Positions 33,668-42,284 are shown, counted from the first letter of the stretch. The stretch is DNA of 64,000 nucleotides from Enterobacter mori (GCF_025244905.1 NZ_CP104285.1:3286001-3350000); one strand, 5' to 3'. The notes: a model not told the origin generated them from the letters alone. Numbers and translations: made by a program.

Positions 33668-35855
33668 ATGCCTGTAATTCGGCAAGCGGTTTGGGTTTGC
33701 CTAACAGGTAGCCCTGCAGATAATCGACACCAAAGTGCAGCAACATATCCCGCTGCGCCGGGGTTTCCACATATTCCGCAACCACACAGAGCGATTTTGT
33801 TTTCGCCAGATTACAGATCGACTGCACAATCATCGCATCCATGTTGTCGCTGCAGATATCCTTTACGAAACAACCATCAATCTTGATGATGTCGGCCTGC
33901 AGGCGCTTTAGACGCTCAAAGTTGGCATAGCCTGTTCCAAAGTCATCAATAGCAATACGGAACCCATGCTCTCTCAGCTGCTGGATATTGTTAATGCTAC
34001 TGCCCGAATTGGAGAAAGCCTGTTCTTCGGTTATCTCGATGACCACGGCCTGGGGCGGGACGGTATAGCGATCGAAGAGCGCGATAATCTCCGTGGCGAC
34101 CTCTTTTTGCATCAAGGTCATCGGCATCAAATTGACAGAGAAACGGGTACCGGCATGCGTGGCGGGATTATCCCGCAGCCAGACCAGTAACTTCTCAACC
34201 ACAGTCAGATCAAAGCGATGGCTCAGGTTAAACTGGGCAATCAGCGGAATAAAGCGATCGGGGGTGATCATCTCTCCCTCGCTCTCCAGGCGGGAGAGGA
34301 TTTCGTAATATCCTTTCCCCTCGGCATTCTGAATCGATTGGGCATACAGTTGGAGCCCGTCAGCATCAAGCGCACGTTTAATACGCCCTAACATCAGCAC
34401 CCTGTCGGTGGTTTGCCCGGAGACGTCCTCAATGCTGTTTGTGAGTGCCAGAACGTTATGTGCCGCACACGACTGCTCCGCCAGCCAGCTCAGCTGGCCA
34501 AGCGTATGATGCAAATTCTCGCCATCTTCGACTTCCCCCCAGGAGGCACCAAACTCGATATCCAGCCCGGTGTTGTTCCAGTAAATCTTGCGGCTATTCA
34601 GTTGATCAATCATATGCTGCAGGCGCTCTGAGGTTTCGGGCCCTAACAGCACCAGCACCAGCTCACTTCCGGGCAACTGGAAAAGCTGTTCGTCTTTTTG
34701 CAGTAAGGGCTGGAGCGACGCGGTAATCATCCGCTTGCAGTGAACCCGCATAAGAATGCCGTAGTGGCGGCTCAGGAACTCCAGATTGTCCATTCGCAGA
34801 CAACACACTTTGGCGTCAGGGTGGATAACCAGGAACTCTTCCAGCGCACGAATATTAGGTAAACCGGTCAACGGATCGGTTAGCGCCCTCTCCTGCCAGC
34901 CTTGTTTCATCCATTCGCTTCGCTGGTAGATCCGTGACATATAAAGCAAACAGATGGCGAAAGAAATCAGTACGGAGAGGATAAACGAGAGCGAGTGCCC
35001 CGACTCCACCCCGTTAAGAAAGTTGTAGTTGTAAGTCAGCAGCAGGAGCGCGGATACGGCCCAAAACAATGAGATGAGCGCATAACTCAAGCGACTGATG
35101 CCTAACGTGAAAAGAATGAAAATAATGGGCATCAAATATCCTGCAATTATAGGTGACTCAAATGGAGCACATAAAATTGCCATGAAGGCGACCAGAAGCA
35201 TCAGCCAGATGACGACAAACAATGGTTTTTTATGAAAAAAGACAGGCTTCACGCTTCGCCGCCAAAATGTTCTGGCGTAGCGGGGATTAATAATCATTCT
35301 TAATGGATAATAGAACATCATGGTGAAAATCAACGCCGCACAGATCAGGCTTTGAATATCCACAACGTTGTAAATCGTGGTGCCTTCACCGAAGTAAGTA
35401 GAGATTGTCACCGGGAAATGAAATAAATAGCCAGCCAGGTACATTGATAATTTGATACCTACCGGCACCATAAAACCAAGCCAGAAAATGCGTATTCCGA
35501 TGTACTTATTGGGCACGCTGTAGCGCCAGCGCCTGCCCAGCATCAGACGGATAATGCCACACGCTGCGAAAACTGAGAACGTCTGACAAAACAATAAAAC
35601 TGCATATTGTAGCGGCGCTAAATCAACGATAAATATATTAGTGATGGTAAAACTTAACACAACAGGAATAACTGCCCGGCGGCCAAACAACAAAATAACA
35701 GCCAGCATGACACTTAATGGCAACCATGCTAAATAAACATCATGCCCGTTAACAATAGCGCGTGGAGAGATATAACGGGAAAAGGGCACTGCAATCAAGC
35801 ATAGCCCCAGGGCAATCATAAATATTTTTACATTATTGTAAGCTTTTCTATTCAT
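33666..35855 (-). CDS. pdeA: Cyclic-di-GMP phosphodiesterase PdeA (YfeA)
   Basis: A 729-residue inner-membrane protein: N-terminal MASE1-type sensor with about eight membrane segments (residues 1-310), a GGDEF domain starting DPLTGLPNIRAL in which the GGDEF motif is degenerate (LPGSELVLVL), then a complete EAL domain. EAL residues are present: Glu in YYEILSR, Asn in SVNLMP, Glu in EITEEQ, DDFGTGYAN, Lys in IIKIDGCFV, Glu in VVAEYVET and Gln in YLQGYLLGKP. It should therefore hydrolyse but not make c-di-GMP. Length and order match E. coli. Confidence 0.95.
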   Translation of the reverse strand: MNRKAYNNVKIFMIALGLCLIAVPFSRYISPRAIVNGHDVYLAWLPLSVMLAVILLFGRRAVIPVVLSFTITNIFIVDLAPLQYAVLLFCQTFSVFAACGIIRLMLGRRWRYSVPNKYIGIRIFWLGFMVPVGIKLSMYLAGYLFHFPVTISTYFGEGTTIYNVVDIQSLICAALIFTMMFYYPLRMIINPRYARTFWRRSVKPVFFHKKPLFVVIWLMLLVAFMAILCAPFESPIIAGYLMPIIFILFTLGISRLSYALISLFWAVSALLLLTYNYNFLNGVESGHSLSFILSVLISFAICLLYMSRIYQRSEWMKQGWQERALTDPLTGLPNIRALEEFLVIHPDAKVCCLRMDNLEFLSRHYGILMRVHCKRMITASLQPLLQKDEQLFQLPGSELVLVLLGPETSERLQHMIDQLNSRKIYWNNTGLDIEFGASWGEVEDGENLHHTLGQLSWLAEQSCAAHNVLALTNSIEDVSGQTTDRVLMLGRIKRALDADGLQLYAQSIQNAEGKGYYEILSRLESEGEMITPDRFIPLIAQFNLSHRFDLTVVEKLLVWLRDNPATHAGTRFSVNLMPMTLMQKEVATEIIALFDRYTVPPQAVVIEITEEQAFSNSGSSINNIQQLREHGFRIAIDDFGTGYANFERLKRLQADIIKIDGCFVKDICSDNMDAMIVQSICNLAKTKSLCVVAEYVETPAQRDMLLHFGVDYLQGYLLGKPKPLAELQA

Positions 35856-36030
35856 TCAGTCAGGAATTCTATTTTACCAGCGTATCATTGACCGGATGGA
35901 TAATAGGTTTATTAATTGCTCGAATCAAGTTCAAGTCTATTTATAGACCCGTTTATTGATTTGAGTTGAGGTGAGGTATAGAAAAAGCGTTTTATTGCAA
36001 CAAAAGCAGTATGAATATTTTACAAAGGTA

Positions 36031-36060
36031 TAAAAAAAACCCCCGTCTTTCGACGAGGGT
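36031..36060 (-). terminator. Terminator of the tRNA-Ala pair
   Basis: On the minus strand ACCCTCGTCG/AGACGGGGGT forms a hairpin followed by eight T. It lies just after the 3' end of the second tRNA-Ala gene. Confidence 0.88.
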
Positions 36061-36068
36061 TCAAATTT

Positions 36069-36144
<76 letters not shown>

Positions 36145-36185
36145 ACATGTTACTTTACTTACCGCACTCTGTTGGGTTCAGAGTT

Positions 36186-36261
36186 TGGTGGAGCTAAGCG
36201 GGATCGAACCGCTGACCTCCTGCATGCCATGCAGGCGCTCTCCCAGCTGAGCTATAGCCCC
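36186..36261 (-). tRNA. alaW: tRNA-Ala (anticodon GGC), promoter-proximal copy
   Basis: Same cloverleaf as the neighbouring copy, except that the anticodon stem is CCTGC/GCAGG (C-G pair where the other has T-A). CCA is encoded. The two genes form one short transcription unit. Confidence 0.97.
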
Positions 36262-36290
36262 GTCGTAAAGCTGTCATGTTGACGGGCGGC

Positions 36291-36319
36291 ATAATATGAA
36301 TTCCGCTGCTGAGTGTCAA
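36291..36319 (-). promoter_or_regulatory. Sigma-70 promoter of the tRNA-Ala pair
   Basis: On the minus strand TTGACA and TATTAT are separated by 17 bases and followed by a GC-rich discriminator (GCCGCCCG), typical of a growth-rate-controlled stable-RNA promoter. Confidence 0.85.
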
Positions 36320-36478
36320 CGGCAAAATCAGCCCCCACCTTTCAATCGCTGAAAAATCATGCAAATGAATCACTTTGCGAGCCTGCTCGCAGTCAGGAGT
36401 TAAGCCTGTCACGTTTTCACGTAAAACGGTGCTATAAGATGAACCACTAATTAACCCCACGAACACTCAGGAAATTGC

Positions 36479-36841
36479 ATGATCAAGGAACGAATGACGC
36501 CAGAAGAGTTAGCCCTGCTCACTGGCTATAGCCGTCAGACCATCAATAAATGGGTACGTAAAGAAGGTTGGATTACATCGCCAAAACCAGGCGTTCAGGG
36601 TGGCAAGGCGCGTCTGGTGCATGTGAATGAAAAGGTACGGGAGTTTATCCGCAGTGCCCGCAGGGCGTCTGAGACGCCTGAAGTGCCAGACAGCGCCGGC
36701 TACGAGGGTTCACTTCATACTTTACTTCTGACACTGGCAAATGAAATGACGCCGGATGAGCAAAAGCAGCTGACATCGCTGTTACTGCGGGAAGGGATTA
36801 CCGGATTGTTGCAACGTTTAGGGATTCGCGACCAGAACTAA
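36479..36841 (+). CDS. yfeC: YfeC, HTH DNA-binding protein
   Basis: A 120-residue protein with an N-terminal helix-turn-helix (MTPEELALLTGYSRQTINKWVRKEGW), the GGKARLVHVNEKVREF wing region, and a C-terminal helical segment (LTLANEMTPDEQKQLTSLLLREGI). It matches E. coli YfeC, a putative transcriptional regulator of unknown target. It is a paralogue of yfeD, whose start lies one base after its stop. Confidence 0.92.
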   Translation: MIKERMTPEELALLTGYSRQTINKWVRKEGWITSPKPGVQGGKARLVHVNEKVREFIRSARRASETPEVPDSAGYEGSLHTLLLTLANEMTPDEQKQLTSLLLREGITGLLQRLGIRDQN

Positions 36842-36842
36842 T

Positions 36843-37229
36843 ATGAAAAGATTACGCAGCAAAATGACCACGGATGAACTGGCTGACTGTCTGGGCGTCG
36901 CCAGGCAAACCGTTAACCGCTGGATACGCCAGAAAGGATGGAAAACGGAGGGTGTTAACGGCGTAAAAGGGGGAAGAGCAAGACTGATCCATGTCGATGC
37001 GCGGGTGAAGGAACATATTATTAGCCTTCCTGCCATCCGTCACCGACAGGCGATTTACCAGGTGGCCGAAACGCCCTCTCTCTATGGGATACCCTCATCG
37101 TCTACCCTGCACCCACAAATCATCGACTCGCTGGAGAACATGACGCAGGTTGAACAGGAACGTCTTCTCATATTGCTGAAGCGCGAGGGGGTAAAAGAAT
37201 TTCTCTCACGGCTCGGTATTGCTGAATAG
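36843..37229 (+). CDS. yfeD: YfeD, HTH DNA-binding protein
   Basis: A 128-residue paralogue of yfeC sharing the same layout: HTH (MTTDELADCLGVARQTVNRWIRQKGW), GGRARLIHVD segment and a C-terminal helical region (MTQVEQERLLILLKREGVKEFL). The start codon overlaps the region of the yfeC stop (TAATATG), so the two are translated together. Target genes unknown. Confidence 0.92.
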   Translation: MKRLRSKMTTDELADCLGVARQTVNRWIRQKGWKTEGVNGVKGGRARLIHVDARVKEHIISLPAIRHRQAIYQVAETPSLYGIPSSSTLHPQIIDSLENMTQVEQERLLILLKREGVKEFLSRLGIAE

Positions 37230-37233
37230 CAGA

Positions 37234-37263
37234 CAAAAAAAACGGCAGGTTCCCCTGCCGTTT
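37234..37263. terminator. Terminator between yfeD and gltX
   Basis: A stem ACGGCAGG/CCTGCCGT with a run of eight A on its left, which is a T-run for the leftward gltX transcript. It probably serves gltX chiefly. Confidence 0.85.
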
Positions 37264-37280
37264 GATTCACTGGCAATTGA

Positions 37281-38696
37281 TTACTGCTGGCTTTCACGCT
37301 CAGCAATAAAATCCAGTGCCTTATTGATACGCCCCACGCTACGAGACTTACCAATAGCATGAACGGTGACGTCCAGCGCTGGAGACTGACCCGCACCGGT
37401 CACGGCGACGCGCAGCGGCATACCCACTTTGCCCATACCGACTTCAAGCTCATCTGCGGTTGCCTGAATAGCGTGATGCACATTCTCCGCGGTCCATTCC
37501 GTGATAGCGGCGATTTTGTCACGCACCACTTCCAGCGGCTGGCGGGCAACCGGACGCAGGTGTTTCTTAGCCGCGTCGGCATCAAACTCATCGAATTCTT
37601 CGTAGAAGTAACGGCAGCTTTCGGCGATCTCTTTCAACGTTTTGCAACGTTCACCGAGCAGTTTCACCAGATCGGCCAGTTCAGGACCGGTACGGGTATC
37701 GATATTCGCCTGCTCAATGTGCCACTGCAGATATGTCGCGACATACTCTGGCTGCATGGTGTTGATGTAATGATGGTTCAGCCACAGCAGCTTATCGGTA
37801 TTGAATGCACTCGCTGATTTGCTCACAGAGTTCAAAGAGAACAGTTCGATCATCTCTTCGCGGCTGAAGATCTCCTGGTCACCGTGAGCCCAGCCCAGAC
37901 GCACCAGATAGTTCAGCAGCGCCTCCGGCAGATAACCGTCGTCGCGATACTGCATCACGCTCACGGCACCGTGACGTTTAGACAGTTTTTTACCGTCGTC
38001 ACCGTTGATCATGGACACGTGTGCATACACCGGCACGGGCGCATTCAGCGCCTTCAGGATGTTGATTTGACGTGGTGTGTTGTTGATATGGTCTTCACCG
38101 CGCACAACGTGAGTGATTTCCATATCCCAGTCGTCTACCACAACGCAGAAGTTGTAGGTTGGGGAACCGTCGGTACGACGGATGATCAGATCGTCCAGCT
38201 CCTGGTTGCTGAATTCAATTGGGCCACGGATCTGGTCATCAAAGATAACAGAACCCTCTTGCGGGTTAGCAAAACGCACAACGCACGGCTCATCAGCCGC
38301 ATGCTCGCTATGGTCGTGGCGGCAACGACCGTCATAACGCGGCTTGTCACCGTTCGCCATCTGCTCTTCACGCAGTGCATCCAGACGCTCTTTGGAGCAA
38401 TAGCACTTATACGCCGTGCCCGCGACCAGCATTTCATCAATGACAGCGTTATAGCGGTCAAAACGTTTGGTCTGGAAATACGGGCCTTCGTCCCATTCCA
38501 GATTCAGCCAGTTCATACCATCCATGATGGCTTCGATTGCTTCCGGCGTGGAGCGCTCAAGATCGGTGTCTTCAATACGCAGCACGAACTCACCTTTGTT
38601 GTGGCGTGCAAAAAGCCAGGAATATAGAGCGGTACGTGCACCACCGACGTGCAGATAGCCTGTCGGGCTCGGCGCGAAGCGAGTTTTGATTTTCAT
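37281..38696 (-). CDS. gltX: Glutamyl-tRNA synthetase
   Basis: A class I aminoacyl-tRNA synthetase of 471 residues. The HIGH-type signature lies in [19 protein letters not shown] (about residues 10-28) and the KMSKS-type loop in [11 protein letters not shown] (about 236-246). Zinc-binding Cys/His residues are in KCYCSKERL and RCRHDHSEH. It is flanked by tRNA genes on the upstream side, as in E. coli. Confidence 0.98.
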   Translation of the reverse strand: MKIKTRFAPSPTGYLHVGGARTALYSWLFARHNKGEFVLRIEDTDLERSTPEAIEAIMDGMNWLNLEWDEGPYFQTKRFDRYNAVIDEMLVAGTAYKCYCSKERLDALREEQMANGDKPRYDGRCRHDHSEHAADEPCVVRFANPQEGSVIFDDQIRGPIEFSNQELDDLIIRRTDGSPTYNFCVVVDDWDMEITHVVRGEDHINNTPRQINILKALNAPVPVYAHVSMINGDDGKKLSKRHGAVSVMQYRDDGYLPEALLNYLVRLGWAHGDQEIFSREEMIELFSLNSVSKSASAFNTDKLLWLNHHYINTMQPEYVATYLQWHIEQANIDTRTGPELADLVKLLGERCKTLKEIAESCRYFYEEFDEFDADAAKKHLRPVARQPLEVVRDKIAAITEWTAENVHHAIQATADELEVGMGKVGMPLRVAVTGAGQSPALDVTVHAIGKSRSVGRINKALDFIAERESQQ

Positions 38697-38909
38697 GAAA
38701 TGGCCTTACGTTATAAAGATGCCGGCAATCGGCAAATCTTGGGGAAAAAACAATGGGCAATATTCTATCACTGTGCGGCGATTCCTCAATGTTGTTCCCT
38801 GAATCGGGCTTGAGTTTACTGTTTTTGTTTAGAAATCATGCGCCATTGCCCGTTTCACGATCGTTTTGTCTAATTTTACGACGAACGAATAAAAACTTTA
38901 GAAAATGCG

Positions 38910-38937
38910 TTGACTCATTTTCAACTCTCCCTATAAT
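38910..38937 (+). promoter_or_regulatory. Sigma-70 promoter of the Val-Val-Val-Lys tRNA unit
   Basis: TTGACT and TATAAT are spaced 16 bases apart, followed by a GCGACTCC discriminator. The first tRNA begins 18 bases after the -10 element. Confidence 0.88.
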
Positions 38938-38954
38938 GCGACTCCACACAGCGG

Positions 38955-39030
38955 GGGTGATTAGCTCAGTTGGTAGAGCATCTCCTTTACACGGAGGGGG
39001 TCGGCGGTTCGAGCCCGTCATCACCCACCA
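38955..39030 (+). tRNA. valU: tRNA-Val (anticodon UAC), copy 1
   Basis: A 76-base cloverleaf: acceptor GGGTGAT/ATCACCC, anticodon arm TCTCC-TTTACAC-GGAGG, T-arm GGCGGTTCGAGCCCGTC region, CCA encoded. It differs from copies 2 and 3 by a T-A instead of a C-G pair at the fourth acceptor position. Confidence 0.97.
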
Positions 39031-39072
39031 TCTACTTTAAGTAGACTCGCAGTGTAGATAAGAATTGAGATT

Positions 39073-39148
39073 GGGCGATTAGCTCAGTTGGTAGAGCATC
39101 TCCTTTACACGGAGGGGGTCGGCGGTTCGAGCCCGTCATCGCCCACCA
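39073..39148 (+). tRNA. valX: tRNA-Val (anticodon UAC), copy 2
   Basis: Identical to copy 3 and to copy 1 except for the acceptor pair (GGGCGAT/ATCGCCC). CCA is encoded. Spacer to copy 1 is 42 bases. Confidence 0.97.
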
Positions 39149-39177
39149 TTCTCACCTTATCGCAGCAGTTCCGAAAT

Positions 39178-39253
39178 GGGCGATTAGCTCAGTTGGTAGA
39201 GCATCTCCTTTACACGGAGGGGGTCGGCGGTTCGAGCCCGTCATCGCCCACCA
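39178..39253 (+). tRNA. valY: tRNA-Val (anticodon UAC), copy 3
   Basis: Same sequence as copy 2. The spacer before it is 29 bases and tRNA-Lys follows after 4 bases, so all four tRNAs are processed from one precursor. Confidence 0.97.
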
Positions 39254-39257
39254 TTTC

Positions 39258-39333
39258 GGGTCGTTAGCTCAGTTGGTAGAGCAGTTGACTTTTAATCAAT
39301 TGGTCGCAGGTTCGAATCCTGCACGACCCACCA
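39258..39333 (+). tRNA. lysV: tRNA-Lys (anticodon UUU)
   Basis: A 76-base cloverleaf: acceptor GGGTCGT/ACGACCC, anticodon arm TTGAC-TTTTAAT-CAATT with anticodon TTT, T-arm GCAGGTTCGAATCCTGC and encoded CCA. It is the last gene of the Val-Val-Val-Lys unit. Its final 18 bases (ATCCTGCACGACCCACCA) are repeated three more times downstream. Confidence 0.97.
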
Positions 39334-39840
39334 ATGTAAAAAAGCGCCCTAAAGGCGCTTTTTTGCTATCTGCGATCTGGATGATTCGAACCTGCAGCAG
39401 GTTCGAGCCGAACGCAGTGAGGCACCGGAGCCGTTTACGGCGACGGCCCGAAGGGCGAGCGAAGCGAGTCATCCTGCACGACCCACCAATGTAAAAAAGC
39501 GCCCTAAAGGCGCTTTTTTGCTATCTGCGATCTGGATGATTCGAACCTGCAGCAGGTTCGAGCCGAACGCAGTGAGGCACCGGAGCCGTTTACGGCGACG
39601 GCCCGAAGGGCGAGCGAAGCGAGTCATCCTGCACGACCCACCAATGTAAAAAAGCGCCCTAAAGGCGCTTTTTTGCTATCTGCGATCTGGATGATTCGAA
39701 CCTGCAGCAGGTTCGAGCCGAACGCAGTGAGGCACCGGAGCCGTTTACGGCGACGGCCCGAAGGGCGAGCGAAGCGAGTCATCCTGCACGACCCACCAAT
39801 GTAAAAAAGCGCCCTAAAGGCGCTTTTTTGCTATCTGCGA
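39334..39840 (+). repeat. 155-bp tandem repeat array carrying tRNA-Lys 3' ends and terminators (rtT-like)
   Basis: Three consecutive units of exactly 155 bp (39334-39488, 39489-39643, 39644-39798) are identical base for base by eye. A fourth, partial copy starts at 39799 and diverges after 39840. Each unit holds, in order, a terminator hairpin (GCGCC-CTAAA-GGCGC with T-run), a palindrome TCGAACCTGC-A-GCAGGTTCGA derived from the tRNA T-arm, a GC-rich segment with GGCCCGAAGGGC, and ATCCTGCACGACCCACCA, identical to the last 18 bases of the tRNA-Lys gene. The layout parallels the rtT repeats behind tyrT in E. coli. No convincing protein is encoded. Confidence 0.95.
39339..39366 (+). terminator. 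Terminator of the tRNA operon (repeat unit 1)
   Basis: AAAAAAGCGCC-CTAAA-GGCGCTTTTTT, six bases after the tRNA-Lys CCA. Identical hairpins recur at 39494-39521, 39649-39676 and 39804-39831, so read-through transcripts would meet four terminators in series. Confidence 0.92.
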
Positions 39841-39878
39841 TTTAATCAATTCGAACCTGCCAGATATGGCAGTTTTGC

Positions 39879-39905
39879 TCAAGCTAATCCTTTCCTTGCC
39901 GATAC
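39879..39905 (+). promoter_or_regulatory. Sigma-28 (FliA)-type promoter of the FlxA-like gene
   Basis: TCAAGCTA and GCCGATAC are separated by exactly 11 bases, against the flagellar sigma-28 consensus TAAAGTTT-N11-GCCGATAA (seven of eight matches in the -10). It lies 29 bases before the start codon. Confidence 0.7.
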
Positions 39906-39934
39906 CTCTGTTTTATGGCGAAAAGGATCTCATT

Positions 39935-40276
39935 ATGACAACCCTCAATGCAGTTTCTCTGTCGGCGATGGAAATCGGCAGTGCTGATAATAGTTCTGGT
40001 GGTAATGACATTGCCTCCCAGATCAATCGGCTGATGAAACAGATAACAAAAGCCACTCAGCAACTCAAAGAAGTGGCACTGAGTGATGCAACAACAGAAG
40101 AAAAACAAAAGCAGCAGGAGTTACTCGAATCTCAGTTGACTATGCTGCAGGCACAGCTGGCGCAATTGCAGCGTCAGCAGGCAGAAGAAGAGATGCCAAA
40201 ACAGGAAAGCAGTCAGTCAGTGGCGGAAGGCGTCAACAACCCTTCCGCTGAGCACAAGATTGATATCTATATCTGA
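39935..40276 (+). CDS. FlxA-like protein
   Basis: A 113-residue protein starting [16 protein letters not shown] at ATG 39935, with AAAAGGA upstream; the frame opening at 39866 runs through the promoter and is rejected. It has a polar N-terminus, a strongly heptad-like coiled coil (about residues 25-80, Gln/Leu/Lys-rich, [23 protein letters not shown]) and an acidic tail. This resembles FlxA, a FliA-dependent protein of unknown function that lies in the Qin prophage in E. coli K-12. Here it sits between lysV and yfeR, where K-12 has the xap genes. Its last 10 bases overlap the 3' end of yfeR. Confidence 0.75.
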   Translation: MTTLNAVSLSAMEIGSADNSSGGNDIASQINRLMKQITKATQQLKEVALSDATTEEKQKQQELLESQLTMLQAQLAQLQRQQAEEEMPKQESSQSVAEGVNNPSAEHKIDIYI

Positions 40277-41199
40277 TCGTTAAACAGGGGATCGCGCGTG
40301 CGGGCTTCCATCAAGCGCTGAGCCTGCTCGCGCACCACGTCCCAGCAGGCGTGAGCCGCCCCTGAAAGAGAACGGTTTTTGCGTCGAACCAGCATCAGCT
40401 GGCGTTGAACGCAGGGCGTAAAACGCCTGACCGTTAAGCGACTCCCCTGCGGCAACGGCAGCGCAAGCGCCGGTAGTACGCTTATCCCAATCCCGGCTTC
40501 GACCATGGGGAACAGCGTGGCCGGGTGCCCTATCTCCTGCACAATGGTTGCCTTCACACCTTGTGCGACAAGCGCGGCATCAATCAACGGGCGGCTTCCT
40601 GAAGCATAATCCTGTAGCACCAGATTTGCCCCTTGCAGCGCCTGCCATGTCACGTGCGGCAGCGATGCCAGCGCGTCGTCATCGCGACAAAGCAACAAAA
40701 AGGGTTCTGAGAGCACCGCTTCACATTCCAGGTCGCTTACCGCACCAGGGTCAATAACAATGCCGAAATCCACATCCCCCTGACGGATGCTCTCCAGCAC
40801 CCACTGCTGCGGCCTGTCATGCAAAACAAAATCAATATCCGGATAGCGATGATTACTTTCGGCAATACACTGAGGAATAAGATGCGCGGAGATGGTCTGG
40901 CTCGCCGCCACCCTCACCGTGCCGGAAAGCTGTTGTCCGAGTCGCCCCACATCCCTGAGCGTGCTGTTCAACTCGTCCAGCAGCCTCTCCAGACGCATCG
41001 CCAGCTGCTGCCCCGCTTCGGTAAGCACCACCTCACGCGTCGTTCGGTCAAGCAGCTTCACTCCCGTCTGCGTTTCCAGCTCCTTAACGCTATGACTGAC
41101 GGCCGACTGGCTCAGGCCAATCATCTCCCCCGCCCGGCTAAAACTGCGAGCCTGCGCCACGGTGACAAAAACACGAAGCTGACGTAATGAATAATTCAT
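40267..41199 (-). CDS. yfeR: LysR-family transcriptional regulator YfeR
   Basis: A 310-residue LysR regulator: N-terminal winged HTH ([35 protein letters not shown]) and an effector-binding domain. It is divergent from yfeH by about 90 bases, and in Salmonella YfeR regulates yfeH in response to osmolarity. A LysR T-N11-A-type box is expected in the intergenic region but was not assigned. Confidence 0.93.
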   Translation of the reverse strand: MNYSLRQLRVFVTVAQARSFSRAGEMIGLSQSAVSHSVKELETQTGVKLLDRTTREVVLTEAGQQLAMRLERLLDELNSTLRDVGRLGQQLSGTVRVAASQTISAHLIPQCIAESNHRYPDIDFVLHDRPQQWVLESIRQGDVDFGIVIDPGAVSDLECEAVLSEPFLLLCRDDDALASLPHVTWQALQGANLVLQDYASGSRPLIDAALVAQGVKATIVQEIGHPATLFPMVEAGIGISVLPALALPLPQGSRLTVRRFTPCVQRQLMLVRRKNRSLSGAAHACWDVVREQAQRLMEARTRDPLFNDQI

Positions 41200-41288
41200 C
41201 TGTTTAATTCATGAATGGATGCAATAAATCAATTTTATTTCTCAAACGGAAGAAAGCACAATAGCGACATCTGCTTTCAGGAGTGATT

Positions 41289-42284
41289 ATGAAACTTTTT
41301 CGTATCCTTGATCCGTTCACGCTTACCCTGGTGGTTACCGTTTTACTGGCCTCGTTTTTCCCCGCTCGCGGCGGTTTCGTTCCATTCTTTGAAGGGCTGA
41401 CCACGGCGGCCATCGCCCTGTTGTTCTTTATGCATGGTGCCAAACTCTCCCGCGAGGCCATCATTGCAGGCGGCGGGCACTGGCGCCTGCATCTGTGGGT
41501 GATGTGCAGCACCTTTATCCTCTTCCCTGTACTGGGCGTGCTGTTTGCCTGGTGGGCACCGGTGAATGTCGATCCAGCCCTGTATACCGGATTCCTGTAT
41601 CTGTGCATTCTCCCCGCTACCGTGCAGTCTGCCATCGCCTTTACCTCGCTGGCAGGCGGCAACGTGGCGGCGGCAGTTTGTTCAGCATCCGCCTCCAGCC
41701 TGTTAGGGATTTTCGTCTCGCCGCTGCTGGTAGGCCTGCTGATGAACATGCACGGTGCAGAGGGCAACCTGGAGCAGGTGGGCAAAATTTGTCTGCAATT
41801 GCTGCTGCCGTTTGTACTTGGACATCTTTCCCGACCGTGGACCGGCGCGTTTGTGGCGAAGCATAAAAAATGGATTTCAAAAACCGACCAGACGTCGATT
41901 CTGCTGGTGGTTTACTCCGCCTTCAGTGAAGCGGTGGTAAACGGCATCTGGCATAAGGTTGGTGCAGGTTCACTGCTGTTTATCGTGGTCGTCAGCATTA
42001 TTCTGCTGGCGATAGTGATTGCGGTAAATGTGTTTGTGGCACGCAAATGCGGCTTCAACAAAGCGGATGAAATCACAATTGTCTTCTGCGGCTCGAAAAA
42101 GAGCCTGGCGAACGGCATTCCGATGGCGAACATTCTGTTCCCGACCTCGGTGATTGGGATGATGGTGCTGCCGCTGATGATTTTCCACCAAATCCAGCTG
42201 ATGGTTTGTGCGGTGCTGGCGCGTCGTTACAAACGCCAGACCGAAAAGCTGGCGCAGGAAGAGACCCGCGCCGCGAAGGCTTAA
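41289..42284 (+). CDS. yfeH: YfeH, bile acid:sodium symporter-family protein
   Basis: A 331-residue inner-membrane protein with about nine to ten membrane segments and BASS/SBF-family motifs (GGNVAAAVCSASASSLLGIF, FCGSKKSLANGIPMANILF). Substrate unknown. I choose ATG 41289 (MKLFRILDPF) with AGGA six bases upstream, rather than GTG 41283. The 3' end overlaps convergent ypeB by four bases. Confidence 0.94.
   Translation: MKLFRILDPFTLTLVVTVLLASFFPARGGFVPFFEGLTTAAIALLFFMHGAKLSREAIIAGGGHWRLHLWVMCSTFILFPVLGVLFAWWAPVNVDPALYTGFLYLCILPATVQSAIAFTSLAGGNVAAAVCSASASSLLGIFVSPLLVGLLMNMHGAEGNLEQVGKICLQLLLPFVLGHLSRPWTGAFVAKHKKWISKTDQTSILLVVYSAFSEAVVNGIWHKVGAGSLLFIVVVSIILLAIVIAVNVFVARKCGFNKADEITIVFCGSKKSLANGIPMANILFPTSVIGMMVLPLMIFHQIQLMVCAVLARRYKRQTEKLAQEETRAAKA

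Noticed and set aside
39273..39494. 73-codon open frame across tRNA-Lys and the first repeat unit
   Set aside because: It is read through a tRNA gene and a terminator hairpin; no ribosome site and no protein similarity. Its persistence is a by-product of the repeat.
39334..39840. Repeat array considered as a CRISPR
   Set aside because: Units are 155 bp and identical along their full length, so there are no variable spacers, and no cas genes lie in the window.
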